Shown here in pieces: positions 10,398 to 21,092 of a stretch of 64,000 bases of DNA. Under the pieces are notes generated by a model. It was not told where the DNA came from. It did no database searches and worked only from the letters and a program-made list of their open reading frames with translations. Numbering within the stretch: the first letter of the stretch is position 1; every line of letters starts with the position of its first letter. The position numbers and the translations under genes were made by a program. Origin of the DNA: Macrothele yani (Eukaryota; Arthropoda; Arachnida; Araneae; Macrothelidae); NCBI GenBank assembly GCA_039090855.1, contig CM077001.1, forward strand, positions 119,538,922 to 119,602,921. The letters run 5' to 3'.

Positions 10398-11420
10398 ATG
10401 GCTCGCAGGCGAAAGCTCACCGTGTTAGAAAAGGGCGTTATACTTGCTGCTCAATTGGAGGTATGAGCGTAAGAAGCATTGCTGGTGTCTGACAAGTCGT
10501 TAGATCGACTGTGAAGTTTGTCATTAACAAGCGGAAGAGGACGGGCCATTGCAGGAATTCACCTCACCTTAGAAGACCTACGAAACCTCAAACCAGGGAC
10601 CGGAGGGTGCTATAGAGGGAGATCCAGAAAACCTGGTCTCGACTAAATGCACGCCATAGCACATGAGTTCCGGATGGCCACAGATCTTATGGTCTCCAAT
10701 AAAACACTTCGAAGGCCCATGCACACGGCTATCATGGCAGAGCAGCCGCCCATAAGCCTCTCATCACAGAGACTAATGAAGCCACGCAGCTACGATGTGT
10801 CAACATCACAAAACTTAGACACTAGGAAAATGGCAGGTGATGTTATGGAACGACGAATTCTGCTTCACATTATTGCGACCGAATGGGCGTGCCCGAATTT
10901 GGCAGTCATCCGGGGAACGTCTGCTTCCGGAGTGTACAGTGACGACTGTGAAGCATGGAGGAGGTGGATTTATGGTAACGGGCTGTTTCAGCTGGTACGG
11001 TTTCAGTCCACTGGTTGATATTCACGGAAACGTGAACTCTGTGCTGTATAGAGATGTTCTGGATAACTCAATGCTTCCAACGATGGGATAGTTCTACGGG
11101 ACACGACTATTGCTTCTTCCAAGACGACAATGCTACTTGTCATGTTTCCAGGGCTACAATAGAGTGGTACGAAGAAAATCAGTTCTCGCGAATGGACTGG
11201 ACTGCTCAGAGCCCGGACCTCAACCCATTGAAAACCTATGGTATGAACTTGAAGGACGGGTGACTCTAGACCATGACGACCTTCTTCACTGACAGAGTTG
11301 GCCAACGTCCTCAAGGAGAAAGAACATTCCACTCTCCGTACTCAATGGACTCGTGGAAAGTTTAAATCGACGTGTGACTACTGTAATATTACAAAATGGA
11401 GGATCTACCCGCTACTGTGG
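10398..11420 (+). pseudogene. Tc1-like transposase, decayed
   Basis: Begins MARRRKLTVLEKGVILAAQL (first helix), then many stops. Further on, WNDEFCFTLLRPNGRARIW near 10840-10900 (first catalytic Asp context), TVTTVKHGGGGFMV, FFQDDNATCH near 11116-11145 (second Asp), AQSPDLNP near 11203-11230, and near the end LVESLNRRVTTVILQNGGST. The domain order is typical of Tc1. It lies inside TRIM-t copy A. Confidence 0.85.
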
Positions 11421-11514
11421 TAAATGCAAAACTGTTTTTCTATTTACTTACGGTGTCCAATCCCCACCGTTACTTCAAGCATGACTTGCCTGATGTCAAG
11501 AAACCTTGGATTTA

Positions 11515-11816
11515 GTACCCATGCATAACCCAGGGAGTGTTTAACCCCATGTTTTAAACAATCCTTAGAAATAGGAAGCTAGGCGATTTGGGCTAGACTG
11601 CCCGATAGGAAAGTCTCACGGAAGCGAGGTAGAATGGTTTAGGAAGACTCTCTCATTTATTATCGGGGTGCCAGTATTCGGGATTCGACAGCTTAACGTG
11701 CCCGTAAGACGCAACGGAGGATATTTAGTGGTTCGAGCGTTAATACCTGCTTGGATTCGAACTGGGGTTTCTCCGTGGCAGTTACAAACGCTGACCACTA
11801 GACCATCCGCGGCCCA
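11515..11816 (-). mobile_element. SINE-2 copy
   Basis: On the minus strand the tRNA-like head begins GGCCGCGGATGGTCTAGTGG, with a TTCGAA-type B box near 11755. The body carries an ACGTTAAGC-like block, and the tail contains CTAGCTTCCTATTTCTAAGG. The same head and tail are found at 52226-53068. It is inserted inside TRIM-t copy A next to the polypurine tract. Confidence 0.8.
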
Positions 11817-12288
11817 CCCATGCCTCTCTCAAAGGGGAAGGGGGATATATATGTGGTGTACCATTAAAGTGAGGCAAGTGTCAAAACGACAAGTTGCAGT
11901 GGTAAGCCAAAGTCCGTGAAGTTCAGTCGGGAGAATAACTGGCTCTGGAGAGAGGACACGTAGGTACGACACAAAGGGGACTTAAGCTGTTATAGCTCAT
12001 TCCCCTCAAAGGGCTTCGTGTTGCGTATGCTGAATATCCTTTAGATATCGCTGTTGTACTGCACGATTACTTGATCCAATGGAGTAAATCTGTTGCATCA
12101 TAAAATCCTCTCCCTCCGCAGTTGACCTCGAGCATCTACCAGTCATTTTTGCCCACAGGAAAATCACTGACTGCTTGCTTAGTTGTTTGTGCACCTCTCG
12201 TTGTACACCGTTGATGCAGTTGTTCTTGCATAGCCGAGAAGATTTGCCTTTCCTGAGATGCTTGCACTTGTCCGCCTACAGCTAACTA

Positions 12289-13483
12289 CACGGTCGAGTC
12301 ACATCGTGACCACCACCTAATATCCAGAGTAACGGTCGTGTGCGCCGCGGACAGCAACTAGACGAGCTGGGAGTGACTCAATGAGGTGCTGGAAGGTGTT
12401 CACAGATATATGAAGCCATGACAGATTCTGGAGGGTGCATGGTGGAGGATTCATAGAGCGAACAACACGATCGAGGTGGTCCCACAGATGCTCAACTGTG
12501 TTTAAGTCTGGGAAATTAGGGGGCCGGGGGAAGTACTTTGAATTCATCTTGCTCTTCCAACAACTCTCGGATATTTCTAGCTGCGTGACACGTCGCATTT
12601 TCGTGCTGGAAGATCCCAACCGCCTCAGGAAAGACAATCAGCATGTATGGGTGTACGTAGTCTGCAAGAATGATTTCATAAAGAATCAGGTCCATAGTGC
12701 CTTCCACGGGTATGAGTGTATCCAGGGAATACCACGAAAACATTTCCCAGACCATAACGCTGCCCCCATTAGCTTGTGTTCTTCCAGCAATGGTTGAAGA
12801 GTGTTTGTTCTCCGATGTTTCTCTCCTTATACGCCAACATCCATCCGTTCGATGACGCAGAAAACGTGACTCATAAGAGAAGGCAATTCCTTGTCAATCA
12901 GCGTAAGTCCAATTCCGATACTGCCGTGCAAATGTAAGCCTTTTCTGCCGATGGACCTTCGTTAGCATAAGTGAAGTGACCATCCGTCTGCATCGAAGCC
13001 CCATACGCAGCAGGGTTCGCTGAACTGTCGTATTAGACACACTTCCGGTAGCTCCATGGTTCATTCGGCCAGTGAGTTGTTCCACTGTAGCGTTTCGATC
13101 GGACCTCAGACACCTTCGAAACGGACGTTCACTTCTCACATCATTTGCACGTGATGTTCCGCAGTTTTCACGTTGCTTATTCGCACTGGTGCCATTTCTT
13201 CAGTCACGATACACTTTAACCACAGCAGCATGTGAACAGTTCACAAACTGCGTTGTTTAAAAATACTGCCACCCTTGTCCCGAAAGCCGACAATCATCCC
13301 TTTTTACAAATCTGATAAATCGCTCCTTTTTATCAATAATAGCAACGAGTGATATGCTTTCAGAATGCCTACAGCACACCTTATATACTCTCCAAGCCAG
13401 CCTACGAGACGTGCTTTCTTTCCTTGGCTACGCGCTGTTGACGTCAAAGTAGGAGGTGGTCACAATAATGTGACTCGACTGTG
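12289..13483 (-). mobile_element. Tc1-like element with TIRs, transposase broken
   Basis: The TIR CACGGTCGAGTCACATCGTG at 12289 matches the reverse complement ending at 13483. TA flanks both ends (12287-12288, 13484-13485). The minus-strand transposase is split over frames: VRSERPFRRCLRSDRNATVE and SNTTVQRTLLRMGLRCRR (DNA-binding part, 13139 to about 12990), YESRFL, GGSVMVWEMFSW (near 12750), FQHENATCH (near 12610), and FPDLNTVEHLWDHLDR (near 12500). It ends at 12317. The second catalytic Asp reads Glu in QHEN. Length 1195 bp. Confidence 0.87.
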
Positions 13484-13623
13484 TATCTGACTATTTCAAA
13501 GCTTCTTAAACCACTTGTCTTTCCTATATTGTTTCTATCTATATTTCGTACTCGTCTGAATCTTTTGCAGTGAGCTGCTTATAAAGCCATCTGAAGGCCA
13601 TGATTGCATACGTTAGTGAGGAT

Positions 13624-14019
13624 TGTGACGTACGTACCTCAGAGGTGTTGCACATGTCAAGACGGCAAAAGTTGCAGCGACAAACTTCGTCGGTGTTGCT
13701 TAATCGGGAAAGCATTTGGCCCCGGAGCAGAAAAAATGCGGATACGTATACCGCCACCGGAAAATGGCTTTTAGGTTATATTGGCGCCCTAACGTAAGAT
13801 GAATCTCAGGGCCGTTGAATTCTTCGAAAAATGTGGGATGTTTGTTCCACACATTGTCCAGAATTAGTCAGAATTCATTCTTCTACAGTTAACTCTCCTT
13901 CAAGTGTAATTTGCTGGCTGACCCAGAATCCTACGATTTCGGCCCAGCCCTGTCTCAAGGGGTGACATATGTGACGTACCGAAACCAGAGGTGACGCATA
14001 TGTCAAAACGGCAAATTTG
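13624..14019 (+). mobile_element. TRIM-t copy B, 3' LTR truncated
   Basis: The 5' LTR (13624-13780) starts TGTGACGTACGTACC and holds a degenerate tRNA-like core from about 13689. It is followed by TGGCGCCCTAAC (13782-13793, primer-binding site with one change). The interior has a hairpin at 13832-13851 and a GGGGTGACA purine-rich stretch. A second LTR begins at 13970 (TGTGACGTACCGAAACC) but breaks off near 14019. The interior clearly aligns by eye with copies A and C (GTTCCACACATTGTC). Confidence 0.75.
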
Positions 14020-14084
14020 TTTTATGCTATAAGATGACGCATGTCTGATTGCTATTAGGAGTTTCCTAATAATTTGCTACTTCA

Positions 14085-14940
14085 GTGTATTTTCCAAACG
14101 ACTCAAAAGATGAACTACGCCAGCTCTGTTCTTCTAAATTACGATCTCGGTACAATCATACTAAAATGCCTAACAAATTTATAATTCCTAGGCTAGATTC
14201 GATCCTTAGAAATGACCCGTCCATAGTGTTGACTCTAACGGACAAATCTGGCCAGATAGCGATTATAGATGCAGCAGACTACAATAAGAAACTTGAAGAT
14301 TTTATCACTGACTCTGGTTCTATAGCCCTTCAAAGGATCCCTCTAAATTATTGCATTGCACAGGTACAAAGAGCGGCCCGGTTGCCCGCTATTCCAGACG
14401 ATCTCAGGAAAGCCGCTAGACTACCACCAGGACCTCAGATCCCAAAGCTCTTCTGAAGACCACCATAAGCCCGGAAACCCACTGAGACCCATCGTATCCA
14501 GGAAGTCTACACCTCCGTACCATTTAGAGAAAGTACTATCCTAATTTCTGCGGAGTTTCTTTCCTCAGTCGGACTTTGTAATAAATTCCCACTCTGGATT
14601 TTATAACGAAAGCCAAGCAACTCACTGTCCTACCAGGCGACATTATCGGCAGCTTCGACGTGGTTTTCCTTTACCTTTCAATCCCCGTTACGGAAGCCAT
14701 TAGAACATTAAAGGAGGCCATATCAAATTCAGCATTTTATGCGCAGAAATCATGCCTCAGCATCTTCAAATTAAAAGACTTGGTCACTTTTAGCACAACG
14801 CCTTCTTCATTATATCCATCGGCGCTTTGTTTCATATGGCCCCGCACGGAAAATTATAGTGTCGGGCATTATTAGATTTTGTTCACGTTCCCTCTTCATA
14901 CTCATTGCCAAGACCCTGAATACCTAGAGGTACATCGATG
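14085..14940 (+). pseudogene. Penelope-like reverse transcriptase, broken
   Basis: Starting with a 123-residue open frame at 14085, one reads LTLTDKSGQIAIIDAADY (the LTKADKGG-type motif near the start of the catalytic region), then in another frame HKPGNPLRPIVSRKSTPPYH near 14460-14525. IIGSFDVVFLYLSIPVTEAI near 14645-14700 is the first-Asp motif, and RYIDEI at 14928-14943 matches the YxDD box with the second Asp changed to Glu. Order and spacing are those of Penelope-like elements. Several frameshifts are present. No GIY-YIG domain is seen because the sequence runs into a minisatellite at 14944. Confidence 0.8.
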
Positions 14941-14943
14941 AAA

Positions 14944-16853
14944 TTTTAAAAGTTGAAATGGCCCCTGGGTCACTTTTTGTCCCTGGCTCGATCGTTTGGT
15001 CCCCGGCTTCATCTTTTGGTCCTTGACTCCATCTTTTGATCCCTGGCTCCATATTTTGATCCCTGGCTCCATCATTTGGTCCTGGGTCCATCTTTTGATC
15101 CCGGGCTCCATAGTTTGGTCGTGGCTCCATCTTTTGATTCCTGGCTTCATCCTTTTATCCTTGGCTCCATAGTTTGGTCCTGGCTCCATCGTTTGATTCC
15201 TGGCTCCATAGTTTGGTTCTGGCTCCATGTTTTGTTCCCTGGCTCCATAGTTTGGTCCTGGGTTCATATTTTGATTCCTGGCTCCATAGTTTGGTCCTGG
15301 GCCCATATTTTGATTCCTGGCTCTATTTTGTATTCCCTGTCTCCATAGTATAGTCCTGGGACCATCGTTTGATTCCCGGCTCGATCTTTCGATCCCTGGC
15401 TCCATCTTTTGATCCCTGGCTCCATATTTTGATCCCTGGCTCCATCTCTTGATTCCTGGCTCCATCATTTGGTACTGGGTCCATCTTTTGATCACTGGCT
15501 CCACAGTTTGGTCTTGGCTTCATCTTTTGATTCCTGGCTTCATCCTTTGATCTTTGGCTCCATAGTTTGGTTCTGGCTCCATGTTTTGATCCCTGGCTCC
15601 ATAGTTTGGTCCTGGGTCAATCTTTTGATCACTGGCTCCACAGTTTGGTCTTGGCTTCATCTTTTGATTCCTGGCTTCATCTTTTGATCTTTGGCTCCAT
15701 AGTTTGGTCCTGGCTCCATCTTTTGATCCCTGGCTCCATCATTTGGTACTGGGTTCATCTTTTGATCACTGGCTCCACAGTTTGGTCTTGGCTTCATCTT
15801 TTGATTCCTGGCTTCATCTTTTGATCTTTGGCTCCATAGTTTGGTCCTGGCTCCATCTTTTTATCCCTGGCTCCATCATTTGGTCCTGGGTCCATCTTTT
15901 GATCCCTGGCTCCATCATTTGGTCCTGGGTTCATCTTTTGATCACTGGCTCCACAGTTTGGTCTTATGGCTTCATCTTTTGATTCCTGGCTTCATCTTTT
16001 GATCTTTGGCTCCATAGTTTGGTCCTGGCTCCATCTTTTGATATCTGGCTCCATCGTTTGATCCCTGGCTCCATCATTTGGTCCTGGGTCCATCTTTTGA
16101 TCCCTGGCTCCATAGTTTGGTCCTGGTTCAATCTTTTGATCACTGGCTCCACAGTTTGGTCTTGGCTTCATCTTTTGATCTTTGGCTCCATAGTTTGGTC
16201 CTGGATCCATCTTTTGATCCCTGGCTCCATCATTTGGTCCTGGATCCATCTTTTGATCACTGGCTCCACAGTTTGGTCCTGGTTTCTCCTTTTGATTCCT
16301 GGCTCCATAGTTTGGTCGTGGCTCCATCTTTTGATTCCTTGCTTCATGTTTTGATCTTTGGCTCCATAGTTTGGTCCTGGTTCCATAGTTTGGTTCTGGC
16401 TCCATGTTTTGATCCCCGGCTCCATAGTTTGGTCCTGGGTTTGTTTTTTGATTCCTGGCTCCATAGTTTGGTCCTGGACCCATCTTTTGATTCCTGTCTC
16501 CATAGTTTTGTCCTGGGCCCATCTTTTTATTCCGGGCTCCATCTTTTGATCCCTGGCTCCATAATTTGGTTTTTGTCTCATCTTTTGATCTCTGGCTCCC
16601 TAGTTTGGTTCTGGCTCTATCTTTTGATTCCCGACTCCATCTTTTGATCCCTGGCTCCATAATTTGGTTTTTGTCTCATCTTTTGATCTCTGGCTCCCTA
16701 GTTTGGTTCTGGCTCTATCTTTTGATTCCCGACTCCATCTTTTGATCCCTGGCTCCATAGTTTGGTCCTGGGTCCATCTTTTGATCCCTGGGTCCATCTT
16801 TTGATCCCTGGCTCCATAGTTTGGTCCTGGGTCCATCTTTTGATCCTTAGCCC
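14944..16853 (-). repeat. 39-bp higher-order minisatellite, about 1.9 kb
   Basis: Two half-units alternate: TCCATCTTTTGATCCCTGGC (20 bp) and TCCATAGTTTGGTCCTGGG (19 bp), giving a 39-bp dimer repeated about 49 times with many single-base variants. Since 39 is 13 codons, long frames stay open on both strands (MEPGIKRWSQDQT on the minus strand). I see no start context, splice signal or domain to support a gene. At 16853 it meets a Tc1 fragment, and at 14944 a Penelope-like pseudogene. Confidence 0.9.
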
Positions 16854-17000
16854 CATCTTTCAACAAGACAACACCCGACCGCATATGGCGGAGGCCCGTT
16901 GTATGTGATTTCTTCCTTGGCCTGCACTCACGCCACTTTTATCGTTTGTTGAACATGTCTGAGCTATGTTGCGTAGCAACTGGCCCGTCAGGACACGTCG
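16853..17000 (+). pseudogene. short Tc1 transposase fragment
   Basis: Reads FQQDNTRPHMAEARCM then stop, FLPWPA, and FVEHV. This corresponds to the second catalytic Asp (QQDN) and the third motif with deletion. Nothing else of the element is seen, and the fragment abuts the minisatellite. Confidence 0.7.
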
Positions 17001-17610
17001 CGTCGGCTTTCTCAGAGAATTATGACCTTTGGTCCGAATAAAAGCAGCATGTCAAAACATTCCATAAACATATATTCCGGACTATACACTCAATGCTGAA
17101 TGCAATAAGGTATCGGTTTATGCGAGGGTTACTTTCTGCCAAAAAACTCGCATAAATTGAAGTCGCATGTATTTAATGCATTAATATATAGAGAAAGAGG
17201 GGTTGCGTGCAACACAACGTATCATATAATGTTTCAAATGGATCTTAACAACATTGAAATAATTTTAATACAACAACAAGATGAACATAAACATTAACAG
17301 AAACGTTGTTTTTACTACAATGTCAACACTTTTCCATCTGGCTGATTTGTGGTTGTAGTGGTAGATGCTTATATATCGGAAGAAGTGGGTGAAGAATAAT
17401 TTGTGTCAGAATCGTCCAAAACAAGCAGGATCACTTCCGATGATTAGTAAAATTTTAATACCTACGTTAGATTTCCGAAACTAATTCTTATGTCCACCTG
17501 CAAAATGAATCGCGAACCAATCCTGAAAAACTTGCCCAGCTAACCAATTTCTTTATTTGATTGCCAGTGCTCTTGTTTACGTTTTTCAGGGCGGGTGGAA
17601 TTTAATAGTG
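17001..17610. other. no recognisable gene
   Basis: AT-rich DNA with no long open frame, repeat array or RNA gene that I can support. Confidence 0.45.
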
Positions 17611-18042
17611 TGTGAAGTAACACAGAGGTGAAGCGTGTGTCAAGATGACAAATATGCATCGATACATTCCGTCGGTGTAGTTTAGTCGGTTGGAACAACT
17701 CACTCCGGAGCCAGGATATGCGATTTTGATCCTCGTCACCGGAAAATTTGCGTTTTCACATTGGCGCCCGAGAGTAAAAATGGATCTACTGGTCGTTGGG
17801 TTTCTCGAAAAATGTGTGACGTTCGTTCCACACATCGTCTGGAATTAATGAAATATTCCATCTTCAGGAGAAAAAGTTAAGAGCGATATAATGAGAGGTT
17901 CTACAGAGGTGAAGCACGTGTCAAGATGAGAAATCTGCAGCGATACATTCCGTCGGTGTAGTTTAGTCAGTTAGAAAAACTCACTCCAGAGCGAGGAGAC
18001 ACAAATTTCGATCCTCGTCACCGGCAAATTTGTGTTTTTACA
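17611..18042 (+). mobile_element. TRIM-t copy C, two LTRs
   Basis: The 5' LTR is 17611-17760 (TGTGAAGTAACACAGAGG to GTTTTCACA) and the 3' LTR is about 17892-18042 (to GTTTTTACA). Both contain the same tRNA-like segment beginning GTCGGTGTAGTTTAGTC. The primer-binding site TGGCGCCCGAGAG begins at 17762. The interior is about 130 bp, with a hairpin at 17813-17834 and a purine-rich AGGAGAAAAAG near 17866. It cannot encode a protein of useful size, so it would be nonautonomous. Confidence 0.82.
17813..17834 (+). promoter_or_regulatory. TRIM-t internal hairpin, copy C
   Basis: TGTGTG pairs with CACACA around a 10-base loop ACGTTCGTTC. It occupies the same place, about 40 bases past the primer-binding site, as the hairpins in copies A, B and D. 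A packaging or dimerisation role is only a hypothesis. Confidence 0.55.
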
Positions 18043-18277
18043 AGTAGTAGACCAGTAGAGGTCTCACTTTGTAGTCATATGCTGCGTTGGCACGTAGAAG
18101 AAGCATCGGTTTATATTTAGCTGCTTTAAATCTAGCAACAACTTTTCCTTATTAGCTGATGTTAGCCCTGAATCATATCAGCTTCCAAAGTAAGGCAGTT
18201 TTAGCACCTAGAAGATTTCCTTGGTGTGGTATAAACACTGGTGGAAAGTAAAAAAAGAACACCATTAACCCTTTAAC

Positions 18278-18440
18278 GACCATAACGCCCCAAACGCCCG
18301 TACGTACCACGACCATAACGCCCCAAACGCCCGTACGTACCACGACCATAACACCCCAAACGCCCGTACGTGCCCCGACCATAACGCCCCAAACGCCCCT
18401 ACGTACCACGACCATAACGCCCTAAACGCCCGTACATGCA
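18278..18440 (+). repeat. 33-bp minisatellite
   Basis: About five units of ACCATAACGCCCCAAACGCC plus CGTACGTACCACG. The array begins within the left terminal sequence of the piggyBac-like element, so it probably grew from the terminal repeat itself. Confidence 0.85.
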
Positions 18441-18519
18441 AATGGCCATAGCCGCCCGAAACGCGTGTCTAAAGTGAGTCAGATTTTCTACCCTTACGTG
18501 TTCTTCAAATTTTCTCAAC

Positions 18520-18990
18520 CTATGATGGATCAGCAGGAGTCACCCTCAGTCACTATTATTGCTATTAAACAAAGAAGTGAACCAGCAGGAGTCACCCTCA
18601 GTCACTATTGTTGTTATTAAACAAAGAAGTGAACCAGCATGAGTCACCCTCAGTCACTATTGTTGTTATTAAACAAAGATGTGAACCAGCAGGAGTCACC
18701 CTCAGTCACTATTATTGTTATTAAACAAAGAATTGAACCAGCAGGGGTCACCCTCAGTCACTATCGTTGTTATTAAACAAAGAAGTGAACCAGCAGGAGT
18801 CACTCTCAGTCATTAACAAAGAAGTGAAGCAGCAGGAGTCACCCTCAGTGACTATTGTTGTTATTAAACAAAGAAGTGAACCAGCAGGAGTCATCCTCAG
18901 TCACTATTGTTGTTATTAAACAAAGATGTGAACCAGCAGGAGTCACCCTCAGTCACTATCGTTGTTATTAAACGAAGAAGTGAACCAACA
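18520..18990 (+). repeat. 52-bp minisatellite
   Basis: About nine units containing AACCAGCAGGAGTCACCCTC, then AGTCACTATTGTTGTTATTA and AACAAAGAAGTG. One unit near 18810 has a deletion. It lies inside the piggyBac-like element. Confidence 0.87.
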
Positions 18991-19141
18991 GATAGTTTCG
19001 GCCGTTATCGTATTTAGAATGATAGAAGATTTTTGGGTCGTGGTCGCTAAAGGGTTAAATATTGCAGCTGCATCTATGAGGTTTATGTCGTAGCAACAAC
19101 TTATTAAGAAAGAAAAGTGATCTCACGTGTGAAGTGATTCA

Positions 19142-19411
19142 ATGTTTATTTTCTCTGTCAGGAAAGAGTACAACTTTGGTGCCAGAATTGGCAAAGACGA
19201 GGGACCTCTCGATCCTGCTCGCGTACCCAAGAGAGAGACAGGGTACCATCAAGATGGTCAAGCACCTCAGAGGGCAACAGACGGTCTACCTAATTCAGGG
19301 GTGACCGCAGAAGATAGAAGATGGAAGAGGGATGAAGACGGAGAAGAGGAACTGATGACTCGAGCCCAGGGTCATCACCACAGAACTGATACTAGTCCTG
19401 TGGAAGTGTAA
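19142..19411 (+). other. unrecognised 89-codon open frame next to LTR-like features
   Basis: The frame encodes a charged, low-complexity product (KRDEDGEEELMTRAQGHHH near the end) with no domain I recognise. Just inside it, TTTGGTGCCAGAATTGG (from about 19174) resembles the primer-binding region of some LTR retroelements, and AATAAA with downstream sequence at 19537 resembles a polyadenylation site. An LTR-element remnant is possible, but no matching LTR pair was found. The rest of 19412-19990 has no recognisable gene. Confidence 0.25.
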
Positions 19412-19994
19412 ATAAGTTCAATGTAAATATTGTTCAATGTTTTTCAGTGTGAGAGGGTTCGTTGAGCAAAGGATTAACCTCGCACGTAAAGATGAGTTCC
19501 TCAGTGTATATATGTGCATGTATGTATTTTGTTTGAATAAAGGGCGGTCGCCCCAAATATTTCGCGCTAGCAATCGATTCTCCCAGACAGGGGTAGAGCC
19601 ATTTTCTAACCCCTGCCCAAATGACACGCACACACGGGTCATGACGGAGAGGTGAGAAGTGGCGGCCCACGGGGGTAGCAGCAAGCTGCGGATCTACGGA
19701 CCGATTCTATCCGGATGGGGGGAATGTCGGATCCTGGTAGGATTACTCGCAACGCCGTCACTTTTAATATCGAGAGAGTTTGTTTAACCCTGTGAAGTCC
19801 GCAATTGGACGGTACAGGTTAATGGTCATCAACTAGTTTTCTTACCTTTTAATAAGTATTACAGTGAACAGAAGGCACCTCCTCCAGCAACAATACAAGC
19901 TTCCAATCTAGCATGCAATCCGCCGTATAAATGCTGGACATCACGTTGGGAGATAACATTTCATGCGCTTTCAATTTGATTCAGAGATGGTCGC

Positions 19995-20140
19995 TGCCTA
20001 TCTAGTAGACGCGGGTTCGATTCCCGCTCCAGGAAGACGAAATTTTCAAGTTTTCAGATATTATCTGACTTATCATCCTTGTCATATTTACAACAAATAA
20101 ACGGATTGCCATCTTCAAAATCTTATTTATGTTCTGTATG
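19995..20140 (+). repeat. repeat-A copy, 5'-truncated
   Basis: Contains the 3' half of the tRNA-like core with B box (CGGGTTCGATTCCCGC near 20010), then the family tail TTTTCAGATATTATCTGACT and CGGATTGCCATCTTCAAAAT. Confidence 0.75.
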
Positions 20141-20149
20141 GTGGTTTCA

Positions 20150-21048
20150 CACGGGTGGAATGCAAGCCCAAGTGCAATTGATCATTCACTAGCATCTCGG
20201 CGTCCTAAAATATCTGACTTCCCTTCAAGAAGTTAAGAAGCTGCTCTTTCGCTTATTTATCGTTTCATCAGAAGTAAAAGCACTTGCAGAACGTTTCAAT
20301 TCCACAATAATAAAAAAAGAGCATACGTGAAGTATCCGTAGCGCGAAACAGCACAGATCCACTTAACCACAATACTTACTGAGAGACTAAACAATTTTTC
20401 TTCTTGTACACCACGACAACTTCCTTGTGTCCAATCAAGACCATCCACATTGAAACGAGAAAGCAGCAGGTATAGATGCTTCAAGCAACTTAGTTCCTAC
20501 CGCTCAGAATCACATAACAGCGAAATATTCTCGCACATAATGAGCACCTGAAAGAATTTCTTTCTCCCATATTAGTTAAATCGCATACACCGAACTTGCA
20601 TACATTGAGGACGTACTGTACTGTGCCTTCCTCTGCACAACAGTACTGTACTTCTCATCATTTATATCTTGTATCGTAACCCACTACATAAATTTCACTT
20701 TGTTATTTCGTCTCTATCTTGGTGTTGCAATTTTTATGAACAGCAGTGTATTTTTATTTTTAGAGCACATCCTACACTTCTAAAAGTCGGAGTGGAAAAC
20801 TTAGCTGTGTATTTCATGTCAGCAACTCTGAGTAAAATTCTTTGTGAAACTCTTACAATGCAATATGCAAATATTCATCTACTTTTACAGTCTCGTCAGG
20901 TAGAAGATCGCATTTGCGCATGCGTCTGTAAATACACTGCAGATGTGTATAAAGAGTTATGAACAATAAATAATGTAAACACAATTTCCTACCCTTGGGA
21001 AAAATCTTGTACACTATTCATGACTTTTATCCAGAGCGTTCTTTTTAA

Positions 21049-21092
<44 letters not shown>

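Larger units (their letters stand above)
10018..11985 (+). mobile_element. TRIM-t copy A, interrupted by Tc1 and SINE-2
   Basis: The 5' LTR (10018-10156) starts TGTGCCGTGCCAC and ends TTTTCACA. A tRNA-like core (10065-10136) has TGTAGTTCAGTTG and a B-box GAGTTCGAATTCC. The primer-binding site TGGCGCCCGAAC follows at 10158-10169. A hairpin is at 10208-10227. A polypurine tract (AAAGGGGAAGGGGG, 11831-11844) precedes a diverged second LTR from 11852 (TGTGGTGTACCAT) to about 11985. A Tc1 pseudogene (10398-11420) and a SINE-2 (11515-11816) lie between. The 5' LTR and primer-binding site are clear. The 3' LTR is recognisable but old. Confidence 0.72.
8966..14082 (-). mobile_element. Tc1 element opened up by nested insertions
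   Basis: The left end CACTGAAGTTGCAAATAATT at 8966 matches, in reverse complement, the sequence ending at 14082 (CACTGAAGTAGCAAATTATT), and both are flanked by TA. The transposase remnant at 8983-9990 sits just inside the left TIR. The rest of the interval is filled by later arrivals: TRIM-t copies at 10018 and 13624, Tc1 copies at 10398 and 12289, and a SINE-2. The pairing of the two ends is inferred from their similarity and from the nest structure. Confidence 0.65.
18269..19054. mobile_element. piggyBac-like nonautonomous element
   Basis: TTAA at 18265-18268 and at 19055-19058 flanks ends that are imperfect inverted repeats: CCCTTTAACGACCATAAC on the left and CCCTTTAGCGACCACGAC (reverse complement) on the right. 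TTAA targets and CCCTTT-type ends are typical of piggyBac elements. The 786-bp interior is nearly all tandem repeat (33-bp and 52-bp arrays) and encodes nothing. Confidence 0.72.

Noticed and set aside
15992..16660. 222-codon minus-strand frame and similar plus-strand frames as a secreted repeat protein
   Set aside because: Artefact of the 39-bp period, open on both strands.
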